Assembly: GCA_049515175.1 (NCBI GenBank)
Contig: JBEKUI010000033.1
Span: 1 to 23,661, forward strand
Direction of reading: 5' to 3'
DNA from: JACQNR01 sp049515175
GTDB lineage: Bacteria > Acidobacteriota > Terriglobia > UBA7540
Length of the DNA stretch: 23,661 bases
In this document: piece after piece, positions 6,375 to 14,432 of the stretch
Numbering within the stretch: position 1 is the first letter of the stretch
Layout of the letters: each line of letters starts with the position of its first letter
Position numbers and translations under genes: made by a program
The notes under the pieces: model-generated
What the model was told of the DNA's origin: nothing
The model's input: the letters and a program-made list of their open reading frames with translations, nothing else
Database searches by the model: none

Positions 6375-7505
6375 ATGAAGAACCACATGGCAGTTCGATG
6401 CCTGACACTGGCGGTCCTCGCGGGCGCCTTGTTCTGCGGGGCAAGCCTCCTGGTGGCAGGCGCGCAAGATCAGCAGGGAGGCCCTTCCGGACCCAAGTCG
6501 GACGTTGGGGACACCGTGCTCGTCCCCAAGAAGACCGCTCCTCCCGCGCCGGGCACTTCGACCGCCCCCACCACGGCTCCGCCCGAGAAGAAGGGGCCGG
6601 AGAAGATCAATCCCAACGAAGTCTTCACCCTGACGACTTCGACGAACCTCGTCAACGTCGATGTGCTCGTCGTCGACCCGAACGGCAATCCCATCTCCGG
6701 TTTGGGCAAGACCAACTTCAAGCTTTACGACGAGGGCGTACCGCAGGCCGTCTCCAACTTTGCCACCGGCGAAGGGCCTATGACCGTTTGCCTGCTGGTC
6801 GAATTCAGCAACAAACACTGGATCTTCCTCTATAAGGCCGTCCAATACGGGTACGAATTCGTCCGCGTGATCGAGCCCAAGGACTGGGTGGCGGTGGTCT
6901 CCTTCGACATGAACACCCAGATCCTCACCGACTTCACCCAGAACCGTTACGAAGTCACCGGCGCGCTCGACCAGTTGCGCATTCCGGGATTCAGCGAAAT
7001 CAACCTCTATGACGCCATCTCCTTCACCCTCGACCGAATGAAGGACATCCAGGGCCGCAAGGCCATCGTCGTCATCTGCACGGGCTTCGACACCTTCAGC
7101 AAGCTGACCTACGACCAGATCCTCAAGATCGTCCGCAATTCGGATACGGTCATCTATCCCGTCAGCATTCTGGAGTGGGTTTCGGTGCGCTACGGGGAAG
7201 GGATCAACGCCCTGCAAGCGCGCAACACGCTCAACTACATCGCCAAGTACTCGGGCGGCCAGGCCTACTTCCCGCGCTTCGAGGGCGACATGCCCGGCAT
7301 TTATCAGCAAATCGCCACGCAGATGCGCACGCAGTACAGCCTGGGATTCGTTCCCACCAACTCCGCCCACGACGGCAAGTTTCGCAAACTGAAAATCGAC
7401 CTGGTGGACGCCCAGGGGAACCCGCTGAAAATTCCCGACCAGAAGGGCAAGCCAGTCAAGTACCGGGTGGTGTCCCGCGAAGGCTACTACGCCCCCAAGT
7501 CCTGA
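6375..7505 (+). CDS. VWFA-related exported protein (Acidobacteria-type)
   Basis: The 376-residue product belongs, by its overall pattern, to the VWFA-related domain family expanded in Acidobacteria. Residues 1-30 are a signal peptide ending at GAQ. Residues 35-80 are a Pro/Lys/Thr-rich linker. From about 84 the conserved start FTLTTSTNLVNVDVLVVDPNG precedes a von Willebrand A-like fold that ends in QYSLGFVPTN and a C-terminal strand motif YRVVSREGYYAPK. The metal-site position (usually DxSxS) reads VEFSNKH at 142-148, so the metal-ion-dependent adhesion site is degenerate. An in-frame GTG exists at 6354, but a purine-rich GGGGGGAGAGG just before ATG 6375 makes 6375 the better start. The role is probably protein binding at the cell surface; the partner is unknown. 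Confidence 0.88.
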   Translation: MKNHMAVRCLTLAVLAGALFCGASLLVAGAQDQQGGPSGPKSDVGDTVLVPKKTAPPAPGTSTAPTTAPPEKKGPEKINPNEVFTLTTSTNLVNVDVLVVDPNGNPISGLGKTNFKLYDEGVPQAVSNFATGEGPMTVCLLVEFSNKHWIFLYKAVQYGYEFVRVIEPKDWVAVVSFDMNTQILTDFTQNRYEVTGALDQLRIPGFSEINLYDAISFTLDRMKDIQGRKAIVVICTGFDTFSKLTYDQILKIVRNSDTVIYPVSILEWVSVRYGEGINALQARNTLNYIAKYSGGQAYFPRFEGDMPGIYQQIATQMRTQYSLGFVPTNSAHDGKFRKLKIDLVDAQGNPLKIPDQKGKPVKYRVVSREGYYAPKS

Positions 7506-7592
7506 GGCGAGCGAAGCTCCTACCCGCCATTTTGCGGCGAAAACAAAGGCCCGCTCCGGACGCGAGCGTTCCGAGGTACTGCCTTCTATCGA

Positions 7593-8231
7593 TTATCGTC
7601 CTTTGGCCTTCGGCGGCGGCGTGGTCAGGTCCAACATCGGTTGGGTGAGAGGAGGCGGCTCCGGTCCGGCCACCTTCAGCGTGCGAACCGTCTCTTCGCA
7701 GGCCTGCATGTAGATCTCTTCGTCTTCCTTGCCGGGCGTACAGTAGATCTCGATGAGACGTTCGGAGGTGATCACGTGGGTGCTCAACTCCATGGCGCGC
7801 TTCCGGTACTGCCAGATGAGCACTGCGTCGCGATTGTTGATTTTCTCGCGCGCGTAATGATAGCGAGGAAGTTCCTTGTAGATTCCTTCGGTCTGCCACG
7901 CGGCAACCATTTTGGGATCGAATTCAAAGGTCGCGTCGGGGTTGGGCTGGGACGTGATCGTAAGGGACGGCCCAATGCTCCAGAACTTGGTCCGCGTGAT
8001 CCGCGCGCCCCCGGCAAACTCCTCGACCTCGCCCATGAATCCTGAAGAGACCTGCAACTCAACCCCCAGCTTGTCGTTCTTGTAGGGAAGCGGTTTGAGC
8101 GTCTCCTCCTTGACCGCCTGACGGTGGTGCGGCAGCCATTTCACAAGAAAAAACTCGCCGCCCATCACGCCTCCGCCGATAAGGATTATTGCGAGGCCTA
8201 CAATCAACTGAACGGAGATTTCCTTTTTCAT
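7593..8231 (-). CDS. Unknown membrane-anchored periplasmic protein
   Basis: I do not recognise the family. The 212-residue protein starts MKKEIS and has a single hydrophobic helix at about 8-28, followed by a soluble domain of mixed strands that should be periplasmic. The fold pattern (short strands such as GVELQVSSGF, WSIGPSLTITSQPN and AVLIWQYRKR, then a helix IYMQACEETVRTLKV before a Pro-rich tail) recalls small lipoprotein-like domains that follow a signal anchor. It converges with the VWFA gene (88 bp between stops). There is no Shine-Dalgarno, but a promoter-like pair TTGCGT-17 nt-TAAGAT ends 8 nt before the ATG, so the mRNA is probably leaderless. Confidence 0.75.
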   Translation of the reverse strand: MKKEISVQLIVGLAIILIGGGVMGGEFFLVKWLPHHRQAVKEETLKPLPYKNDKLGVELQVSSGFMGEVEEFAGGARITRTKFWSIGPSLTITSQPNPDATFEFDPKMVAAWQTEGIYKELPRYHYAREKINNRDAVLIWQYRKRAMELSTHVITSERLIEIYCTPGKEDEEIYMQACEETVRTLKVAGPEPPPLTQPMLDLTTPPPKAKGR

Positions 8232-8239
8232 AGTAGGTC

Positions 8240-8268
8240 ATCTTACCCGCGCTCCCTCGCGGACGCAA
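8240..8268 (-). promoter_or_regulatory. Promoter for the 7593-8231 gene (leaderless type)
   Basis: On the minus strand TTGCGT (plus 8263-8268), a 17-nt spacer and TAAGAT (plus 8240-8245) lie 8 nt before the ATG at 8231. Transcription would start at or within about two bases of the start codon. Confidence 0.45.
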
Positions 8269-8336
8269 TGCGCGCTCATCCGGCACAAGCGCGAATTCGC
8301 GCAAGGGCGGCGGGGGGCAGAGGAAAGGGTCGGACA

Positions 8337-8350
8337 ATTTGGGCCCAAAT
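8337..8350. promoter_or_regulatory. Perfect 14-bp palindrome upstream of the oxidoreductase operon
   Basis: ATTTGGGCCCAAAT is a perfect palindrome 70 bp before the start of the alpha-subunit gene and about 100 bp from the divergent start at 8231. Its position in a divergent intergenic region fits a transcription-factor operator. The factor is unknown. Confidence 0.4.
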
Positions 8351-8420
8351 CAGTCCCTGTCGCCACGTCCAATGGCGTTGTGCTGGCCCTTATGTTGCTA
8401 CGGCATCGACAGGTTGACCC

Positions 8421-9542
8421 ATGTCACGGCGATTGTGCACAGGCAATCGGATGGTGGCAGAAGGCGCGCTCGCCGCGGGCTGCCGCTTCTTCGCCGGCTA
8501 TCCCATCACCCCGGCCTCGGAAATCTATGAAGTGATGATGCGCGAATTGCCGGGGCGCGGCGGGCTGGCGCTCTCGGCGCCGGATGAAATCTCTTCGCTC
8601 TGCTACTGCGTGGGTGCGAGCCTGCGTGGTCTCAAGGCCATGACCGCAACCTCCGGTCCCGGCTGGGCGCTGATGATCGAGACGCTGCAATACGCTCTGA
8701 TGACGGAAACTCCCGTGGTGATTGCCTTGGTGCAGCGCCTCGGGCCAAGCACGGGCGGGGCCACGCAGGGTGCGCAGGGCGACATCTGGCTCACCGAATT
8801 CGCCACCTCGGGCGGCTACACGATTCCGGTCTTCTCTCCCACCACCGCGACGGAGTGCCACGATCTCACCCTCCAGGCGTTCAACTGGGCGGAGCGGTTG
8901 CGCACCCCGGTCGTATTGCTCTCGGACAAGGAAGTGGCAATGACCACGGAGGTCGTGGAATCGCTGGCGGCGCCCGGGATCGTCGAGCGGTCCAAGTTCT
9001 CCGGCCCGGAGGTCTTTCGCTCTTACGACTTCGCGCGGCCGGAAGAAGCTCCGGCCTTTGCGGCGGTGGGGGACGCCGTGAAGGTGACGGTCACCGGCTC
9101 GGCACACGACAAGCAGGGGCGGCTGAAGAAAAATGCTCCGGAGGTCATCGAAGTCCTGCGCCACCTGGAGCAGAAGGTCGCCGCGCACGCCGAGGAGATG
9201 GAAATCGTCCGGGAGGATCTCGATCCCGGCGCGCACTGCCTGCTCGTGAGCTATGGCATCACAGCGCGCGCGGCCCGTCAGGCGTTGGCGACGCTGCGCC
9301 GCGAGGGCGTGCGTGTTTCGTTGTTTCAGCCGCAGACGCTCTTTCCTGTGCCGCGGCGGGGGCTGGCTCGGGCGTTGGCGCAGGTGGAAACCGTTTTTGT
9401 CGCGGAAGAGAACCTGAGCGGTCAGTATCGCGCCGTGCTCGCGCCGCATCTGGAGGGCCGGCGCGTCGTGGGAATCAACAAGCTCGGCGCGATGATCTCG
9501 CCCAGAGAAATCGCCCGAGCGGTGCGCGCGGCGGAGGCGTGA
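8421..9542 (+). CDS. 2-oxoacid:ferredoxin oxidoreductase, alpha subunit
   Basis: This subunit carries the pyrimidine-binding and transketolase-C-like domains of a thiamine-diphosphate-dependent 2-oxoacid:ferredoxin oxidoreductase (KorA/VorB group). The enzyme oxidises a 2-oxo acid plus CoA to acyl-CoA and CO2 and reduces ferredoxin; the reverse is possible. Family motifs are GNRMVAEGALAAGCRFFAGY at 8-27 and PITPASEI from residue 28, TATSGPGWALM at 75-85, and PSTGGATQGAQGDI at 109-122. The 373-residue length matches an alpha subunit without the N-terminal gamma domain; that domain sits instead at the C-terminus of the next gene. The stop codon overlaps the next start (TGATG), indicating translational coupling. 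Which 2-oxo acid is used cannot be read from sequence; 2-oxoglutarate or branched 2-oxo acids are the likelier options. Confidence 0.9.
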   Translation: MSRRLCTGNRMVAEGALAAGCRFFAGYPITPASEIYEVMMRELPGRGGLALSAPDEISSLCYCVGASLRGLKAMTATSGPGWALMIETLQYALMTETPVVIALVQRLGPSTGGATQGAQGDIWLTEFATSGGYTIPVFSPTTATECHDLTLQAFNWAERLRTPVVLLSDKEVAMTTEVVESLAAPGIVERSKFSGPEVFRSYDFARPEEAPAFAAVGDAVKVTVTGSAHDKQGRLKKNAPEVIEVLRHLEQKVAAHAEEMEIVREDLDPGAHCLLVSYGITARAARQALATLRREGVRVSLFQPQTLFPVPRRGLARALAQVETVFVAEENLSGQYRAVLAPHLEGRRVVGINKLGAMISPREIARAVRAAEA

Positions 9543-10888
9543 TGGAAGCCGGTCAGTATCTCGACCCGAACGCCAAACTGCCTTACTGTCGCGGCTGTGG
9601 CCACGCGGCGGTAGTGCGGCAACTGAGCCGGGCGCTCGAACGGCTGCAACTCTCCGCGCGCTCCGTGGCGCTCACTACCGACATTGGCTGCGTGGGACTG
9701 GCCGATTCGCTCTTCCCTTACCTGCACACCGTTCACACCACGCACGGACGCTCCACCGCCTTTGCCACCGGCCTCGCCCTGGCCGAGGTGCTCTTCGAGC
9801 ACAGCGGACTGAAGCCGGTGGTCATGATTGGCGACGGCGGGGCGATGATCGGACTGCTCCACCTGGTACACGCCGCGCAACTCAACGTGGATGTGACCGT
9901 GCTCGTCCACAATAACTTTCTCTTCGGCATGACTGGCGGGCAGCACTCGGCGCTCACGCCGCTGGAATTCGTAACCGCCACCACGCCGGAGGGGAATTAC
10001 ACTCCACCGCTCGACCTTCTCGCTTTGCTGCGGGCGGCGCACGCGGGGTTTCTGGCGCGCCAGTACGCGACCGACTCCGATCTCGACGCCGTCATCGCCG
10101 AGGCGATTGCTTTTCCCGGCTTCGCCCTGGTCGAAATCTTGGAACTCTGCACCGCTTACGGCACCCGCTGGAACGAACTCACCGGCAGCACGCTGAAAGA
10201 AATGACCCACCTGCAAGGGTATGCCATCGGGAAGCTGGAAACGAACCTCGACCGCGCCACATTCCGCGACGTCTTCCGGCACGAGCAGCACGATTCACAT
10301 CCGCCCCAGGCGGGAAAGGCAGAATCGGCCCAGCGCGTCGAGGGCGCGGCACTGGCGGAGGAACTCCGCCTGGTGGTGGCCGGCAGCGCCGGTGAACGCG
10401 TGCAGTCGTCCGCTGCCCTCCTCACGCAGGCGGCGCTTGCCTGTGGCCTCTACGTGACCCAGAAAAACGACAATCCGGTGACGCAGGGGAGCGGCTTTTC
10501 GCTCGCCGAAGTCTGCCTCAGCCCGCGCCCCATCGAATACACGGGCATGGAGCAGCCTGACGTCATCATCATCGCCAGCGCGGAGGGGTTGAAGGAGCTT
10601 CAGGCGAACGGAACCCTCGGGCGCTGCCGCGCCGAGACGCTCGTTATATTGGACGCGGAGCTTGAAGCGCCGACATTGCCGGGTCGGGTGATCCGATTGC
10701 CGCTCCGCAAGAACGCCACGCCGGCGCGCGCGGCGATGGCAGGGATTGCAGCCTGGCTGGCGCTTTCGCCAGTGATTCCCGCGGCAGCGTGGGAAATCGT
10801 GCTGGCGGGAGCCCCCGAGGCGCGTCGCGCCGAATCTAAGGCAGCGTTAGAGGTCGGGAAAGAACTGGCGGCCGCCTGGGTGCCGTGA
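9542..10888 (+). CDS. 2-oxoacid:ferredoxin oxidoreductase, beta-gamma fusion subunit
   Basis: The 448-residue protein joins two subunits. Residues 1-225 are the thiamine-diphosphate-binding beta subunit: the four expected [4Fe-4S] cysteines are C16 and C19 (YCRGCGH), C50 (DIGC) and C203 (ELCTAYG). The thiamine-diphosphate motif runs from GDGGAM at 97 to NN at 124-125, followed by FGMTGGQ. A linker of about 40 residues leads to a gamma domain at about 275-448 (VAGSAGERVQSSAALL, then YVTQKND, then PDVIIIAS). In most KorAB enzymes gamma is fused to the N-terminus of alpha, so this arrangement is unusual. The start is ATG 9542, overlapping the alpha stop; the frame stays open far upstream but that part is a shadow of alpha. 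No ferredoxin-domain (delta) subunit is adjacent. Confidence 0.9.
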   Translation: MEAGQYLDPNAKLPYCRGCGHAAVVRQLSRALERLQLSARSVALTTDIGCVGLADSLFPYLHTVHTTHGRSTAFATGLALAEVLFEHSGLKPVVMIGDGGAMIGLLHLVHAAQLNVDVTVLVHNNFLFGMTGGQHSALTPLEFVTATTPEGNYTPPLDLLALLRAAHAGFLARQYATDSDLDAVIAEAIAFPGFALVEILELCTAYGTRWNELTGSTLKEMTHLQGYAIGKLETNLDRATFRDVFRHEQHDSHPPQAGKAESAQRVEGAALAEELRLVVAGSAGERVQSSAALLTQAALACGLYVTQKNDNPVTQGSGFSLAEVCLSPRPIEYTGMEQPDVIIIASAEGLKELQANGTLGRCRAETLVILDAELEAPTLPGRVIRLPLRKNATPARAAMAGIAAWLALSPVIPAAAWEIVLAGAPEARRAESKAALEVGKELAAAWVP

Positions 10889-10954
10889 ACGCATCAGGGG
10901 ATCGAAGGAAAAATCAGGTGGGCGCTCCTGCCTCGCCAGGTGGCTGTCACAGAC

Positions 10955-12487
10955 TCAAGGCAGGGGAAGGGGCACGCCTTTCTTGGACGTCCACTCCTGC
11001 ATGTACGAAGTGAAAAGATACTCCGTCCCTGCGGTCTTCAGCATCTCCGGCAGCGATTCGTTCAACTTCAGATACTCTCTCTCCACTCGTTCGCAATTCG
11101 CATTGATGAATTCCTGGAGGAGCCGGACAGCCTCGGCATCGTTGCCGGCATTAATCTGGCGCAAAGCCTCTGCCTCCACATTCTTCTGACGGTCTATCTC
11201 CCAACGCTCGGTCTCGTCGAACACGCCCCGCACGGTCGGCGCGAGCGCTTTGTAGTTGAGGTCGCACAGCAGCTTGACGCGATTGGCCCACCACCACGGC
11301 GAGTCATTGGAATACGTGCTCGTGCCGCGCGCCAGATTCGCGGGCAACGTCGGCCCGTGGAGATAAAACGGCTTGAACACGTTCCCGCAAGGATTCGAGA
11401 AGCTTGCCCAATAGACCTGGCGCATCAACGGGGGCATGTCCGCCCGCAGGTGGGCCACGATGGACGCCGCGCTGTGATATCCCCCGTGCGGAGAATCGTG
11501 CAAGCACGGTGTGGCCCAGAAGGTCTCGGGGGCTCCCCAGCGCGGCTCCGTGAGAGTGCCTTCCAGGTGGCTCCGGCTGATTTTCATCATGCTGGGCGGC
11601 GTGACCTGTGAGAAGTCCTTGCGGAGGCAAGCGAGGGTCATGTTGCGGCGAATCTGCATGTTTCCGGGGTTGGCGGAATCTTTCCTCCAGTAGTCACCGT
11701 AGTCGCGCGCGAAGTTGAACGTCGCGGCCGACTTCGTCCAGCCCATCTCGATGGCGTGCTCCACCAGGCGGGGATGTGCCTCGTCCCATTCCTTCTCGAT
11801 GGTGTAAATGTTGGAGATGGAATAGACACCGCGCGCAAGGCGCTTGGCCACCCAGTAGCGGCCCGCAGTTTCCAGGACCCAGGCTTCGTGGGGGTCGGCG
11901 ACGATGAAGCTGTTGTGGTAGTTGGCCTTTCCCCATTCGCCCGCGTATTCGGCGTCGCCGCTCTGACCGTACTTTTCCAGTAGCGCGATGATCACGTGCA
12001 GCGCTTCGTAAGCGGTCTTGCCGCGCTCGAGACCGAGCCGCAAAAGGTCCATGCCGAGCAGGCCGTCGCCCCACTGGTAGGGCTCTTTGGAAAACACCGC
12101 CTCGTTACCGATGGCGACGCCAAACTCATTCATCCCGTGCTCGTAGCCGAACGCCCACCAGATCTTGGACCCGATGTGCTCGTAGGTTTCGTCCACCTGC
12201 GGGATTTCGATGTAGGTGCACTTGACCATCTCTCCCGGAGCGTGTTTCTGGTGGGGAGAGTACACGAGCGGCTGGGCTTCCATGGGCGGCCGGTCGCTGT
12301 TCTTGGCCATGATGATGGAGTGATCGGCTGTGGCGTCGGGCAACGCCACCCAGGTATCGCAGGCCCATGCCGGAACTGCCCCGCTGGCCAGGGCGGTGAC
12401 CACCACAGAGACCGCCAGAGAAGCGAGCCATTTCAAGGTGACGAGCCGTCTTCCCGGCCGCCGCGTAATCGGTTTGAGGATTTCCAT
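10955..12487 (-). CDS. Exported C69-family dipeptidase (secernin-like)
   Basis: The 510-residue protein is an N-terminal-nucleophile hydrolase of peptidase family C69. Residues 1-42 are a signal peptide (RR-containing basic start, hydrophobic 21-37, ending VPAWA) and the next residue is Cys43 in CDTWVALPDATADHS. In this family that cysteine becomes the N-terminal catalytic nucleophile after processing, so here signal peptidase cleavage after Ala42 would itself expose the active site. Other family landmarks are MAKNSDRPPMEAQPL (60-74), GINEFGVAIGNEA-like MNEFGVAIGNEAV, and DPHEAWVLETAGRYWVAKR. It should cut dipeptides in the periplasm. A GGGAG Shine-Dalgarno lies 9 nt before the ATG. The URO-D gene lies upstream on the same strand with a 90-bp gap. 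Confidence 0.88.
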   Translation of the reverse strand: MEILKPITRRPGRRLVTLKWLASLAVSVVVTALASGAVPAWACDTWVALPDATADHSIIMAKNSDRPPMEAQPLVYSPHQKHAPGEMVKCTYIEIPQVDETYEHIGSKIWWAFGYEHGMNEFGVAIGNEAVFSKEPYQWGDGLLGMDLLRLGLERGKTAYEALHVIIALLEKYGQSGDAEYAGEWGKANYHNSFIVADPHEAWVLETAGRYWVAKRLARGVYSISNIYTIEKEWDEAHPRLVEHAIEMGWTKSAATFNFARDYGDYWRKDSANPGNMQIRRNMTLACLRKDFSQVTPPSMMKISRSHLEGTLTEPRWGAPETFWATPCLHDSPHGGYHSAASIVAHLRADMPPLMRQVYWASFSNPCGNVFKPFYLHGPTLPANLARGTSTYSNDSPWWWANRVKLLCDLNYKALAPTVRGVFDETERWEIDRQKNVEAEALRQINAGNDAEAVRLLQEFINANCERVEREYLKLNESLPEMLKTAGTEYLFTSYMQEWTSKKGVPLPLP

Positions 12488-12576
12488 TCTTCAGTCTCCC
12501 CTGTTGCGCCAACTATATACCATATTCCCAGCGCCTATTCCTCGCCCGCCCGGCGGAGCGTTCACTGCCTGGGTCT

Positions 12577-13755
12577 TCAGCGCCGACGCTGCCACTCGTC
12601 GAGGAAGACGTCGATGTTGCGCCAGGTCTGGGGCGCGTCGATGGTGATGTTGTCAACCGGAGAGAGGACGAAGCCCGCGGGACCAAGCGTAGCGATGGCT
12701 TTCTGCACCGCGGCGCGAATCTCTTCCTCGCTGCCCAGCTCGACGGTCACCGCGCCCGAGACTCCGCCCCAGAAACTCAATCGCTCTCCGGCCTTCTTCT
12801 TCATCAGCTCCAGGTTGGTGTGCGTGCCTTGCACCGGGTCGATTCCGATGAGCACATCAACACCCGCCTCGACATAGAGGTCGAGCATGGGCAGCGTGCC
12901 GCTCGAGCAAATGTAGCCAAAGAGCGCGCCGTGTTCATGGGCGAGGGCGGCCTCGACCTTCATCCGCGGCAGCATGATCTCGCGGAAGAATCGCGGCATC
13001 AGGAAATCGCAGCCCTCGTACCACGCGCGCCTGATGTAGAGGTCCACCGGCGCCGCGAGGACGACCCGCATGCGCTGGAGGTTCCATTGGTGAATCATTT
13101 CGAGAAGCGCCGTGGCGAACTCGGGCTGGTCCTGCGTGAGGAAGGTGAAGTTCTCCACCCCGCACAGCCAGTCGGCCATGTCCGCGCCCACGCCCCAGCC
13201 GCCCACCAGAAGCACTCCGTGTTGGTCCGTGAAGGCGCGCGCTTTCTGCGCCTCCTCGCGGAAGCGCGCGATGTCTTCCGGCGCCGGCGGAGTGAGCAGA
13301 TAGCGCAGCGCTTCAAGTTCTCGGACTTCGGTGAGGAGCGGCTTGAGGGCGCGCGGGATCTGGTAGTCATCGACGAAGGGAATGTGGTCGCCGTGCGGCC
13401 AGTCGTCGGAGAGCCGCACGCTCGTCGAGAGCTTTCCCGCCGGGCTCGCGTACTCCTTGTGCAGAATCGCGCCGTCGGGAGTCTCTTCGCGCCGTTCCTT
13501 GACGCTCACTTCCGGTGCGGAGCGAACCGGCAGGCCGCGCAGGTCAGGGTGGTCCAGTCGCTCGGGCCGAGGAGCGGTGGGAATGAAGAGGAAGGAATCG
13601 AGCCCCATCGCGCGCTCGGCGAGCACGAGTTCATAGAGGTCCTCGTGGCAGCGGCGGCGCAGCGCCGTGAAGCTCATGAAGCTGCAAGGGACGTGGTCCG
13701 CCGGCTCGCGCCGCAGCGCGCGGAGCATCCGCTCTCTTGAGGCTTGGTGGCTCAT
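12577..13755 (-). CDS. Uroporphyrinogen decarboxylase (URO-D) domain protein
   Basis: The 392-residue product has the URO-D TIM-barrel fold but is not HemE. It begins SRERMLRALRREPADHVPC, the usual opening of the MtaA/CmuA-like branch that includes corrinoid-dependent methyltransferases. Later landmarks are VGADMADWLCGVENF, HEHGALFGYICSSGTLPMLD and GVDVLIGIDPVQGTH. Methyltransferase members bind zinc through an HxC motif; the equivalent here looks like YIC, so methyl transfer is uncertain. The frame is open for 40 codons upstream, but ATG 13755 is preceded by AAGGAG at a good distance and matches the family N-terminus. No corrinoid protein gene is nearby. Many Acidobacteria carry such genes beside catabolic genes; the substrate is unknown. 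Confidence 0.82.
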   Translation of the reverse strand: MSHQASRERMLRALRREPADHVPCSFMSFTALRRRCHEDLYELVLAERAMGLDSFLFIPTAPRPERLDHPDLRGLPVRSAPEVSVKERREETPDGAILHKEYASPAGKLSTSVRLSDDWPHGDHIPFVDDYQIPRALKPLLTEVRELEALRYLLTPPAPEDIARFREEAQKARAFTDQHGVLLVGGWGVGADMADWLCGVENFTFLTQDQPEFATALLEMIHQWNLQRMRVVLAAPVDLYIRRAWYEGCDFLMPRFFREIMLPRMKVEAALAHEHGALFGYICSSGTLPMLDLYVEAGVDVLIGIDPVQGTHTNLELMKKKAGERLSFWGGVSGAVTVELGSEEEIRAAVQKAIATLGPAGFVLSPVDNITIDAPQTWRNIDVFLDEWQRRR

Positions 13756-14015
13756 GGAAACAGCTCCTTGGGCGTAGGGCGGTCCTGTAGGAGTGGCTGC
13801 TGCGACGAGAAGGGATACTTCAGTCAGCACGATGAGCAGCGCACCGGGACCCGATTGTGCCACAGCCGGATGCACTCGGCCAGACTAAACTCACCGGGTG
13901 CCGCCAAGGTGGTACCCTTGGCGTTTCTGTGGTGTGACTCCCCACAATCGGCCCGCATTCGGTTATGATGCAAGGTGGGGCTGAAGTCCCGATTGCTCCG
14001 GGTGATTACACCTTC

Positions 14016-14288
14016 ATGAAGGCTTTCTTCAAGCGACTGCTCGTTCAACTGGTGGGTTGGGCCTTCATCGTCCTAGGCATCATCGGATTGTTCCTGCCCA
14101 TCTTGCAGGGGATCCTCTTCATCCTCATCGGGCTCATCATACTTTCCACCCAGTATGCTTGGGCTCACCGGCTGCTGGAGAGAATCAAAGCGCGCTTCCC
14201 GTCCGCCGCCGCGCGCGCCCATGAGGCCTCGGCGAAGGCCAAGGTCTGGCTGCAGCGCCTCACCAAACGCTCACCCGCTCGCGATTGA
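14016..14288 (+). CDS. Small membrane protein of the PGPGW / DUF454-like type
   Basis: This 90-residue protein has a basic start (MKAFFKRLLVQ), two adjacent hydrophobic helices at about 11-29 and 32-48 joined by LPILQG, and a basic helical C-terminal tail rich in Ala, Lys and Arg that should lie in the cytoplasm. The pattern fits the small two-helix PGPGW-type family, in which the LP-x-PG turn is conserved; here the turn is LFLPILQGILFILIGLIILS. The frame is open from an ATG at 13965, giving a longer version, but ATG 14016 gives the canonical N-terminus. The ribosome-binding site is weak for both. Function is unknown. Confidence 0.7.
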   Translation: MKAFFKRLLVQLVGWAFIVLGIIGLFLPILQGILFILIGLIILSTQYAWAHRLLERIKARFPSAAARAHEASAKAKVWLQRLTKRSPARD

Positions 14289-14432
14289 ATTCTGTTCCAC
14301 ACTCTCCCGGTCTGCGGATCGTCAGGAATCGCCGAGAGGGACTCGTTGTCCGCCTAGTTACCTAGCTCTTCCCCTCCGCCGCCAGCGTGCTACCATTCTC
14401 ACGGCGTGAGAAGCCGCCACCCGAGGTGTCGT

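Noticed and set aside
6333..7370. 345-codon open frame on the minus strand
   Set aside because: Antisense shadow of the VWFA-related gene, with no start signals.
8855..9541. N-terminal extension of the beta-gamma subunit
   Set aside because: This part is an out-of-frame shadow of the alpha gene; the beta family begins at ATG 9542, which overlaps the alpha stop.
13756..13875. 40-residue N-terminal extension of the URO-D protein
   Set aside because: The family N-terminus and an AAGGAG site both point to ATG 13755.
13895..13930. 8-bp hairpin CGCCAAGG/CCTTGGCG as a terminator
   Set aside because: No U-tract follows on either strand, and no gene ends just upstream; it may be a dispersed intergenic palindrome.
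14289..14432. SAM riboswitch or other sulfur riboswitch before the PLP enzyme
   Set aside because: I could not find the SAM-I/II core motifs or a terminator in this 144-bp gap.
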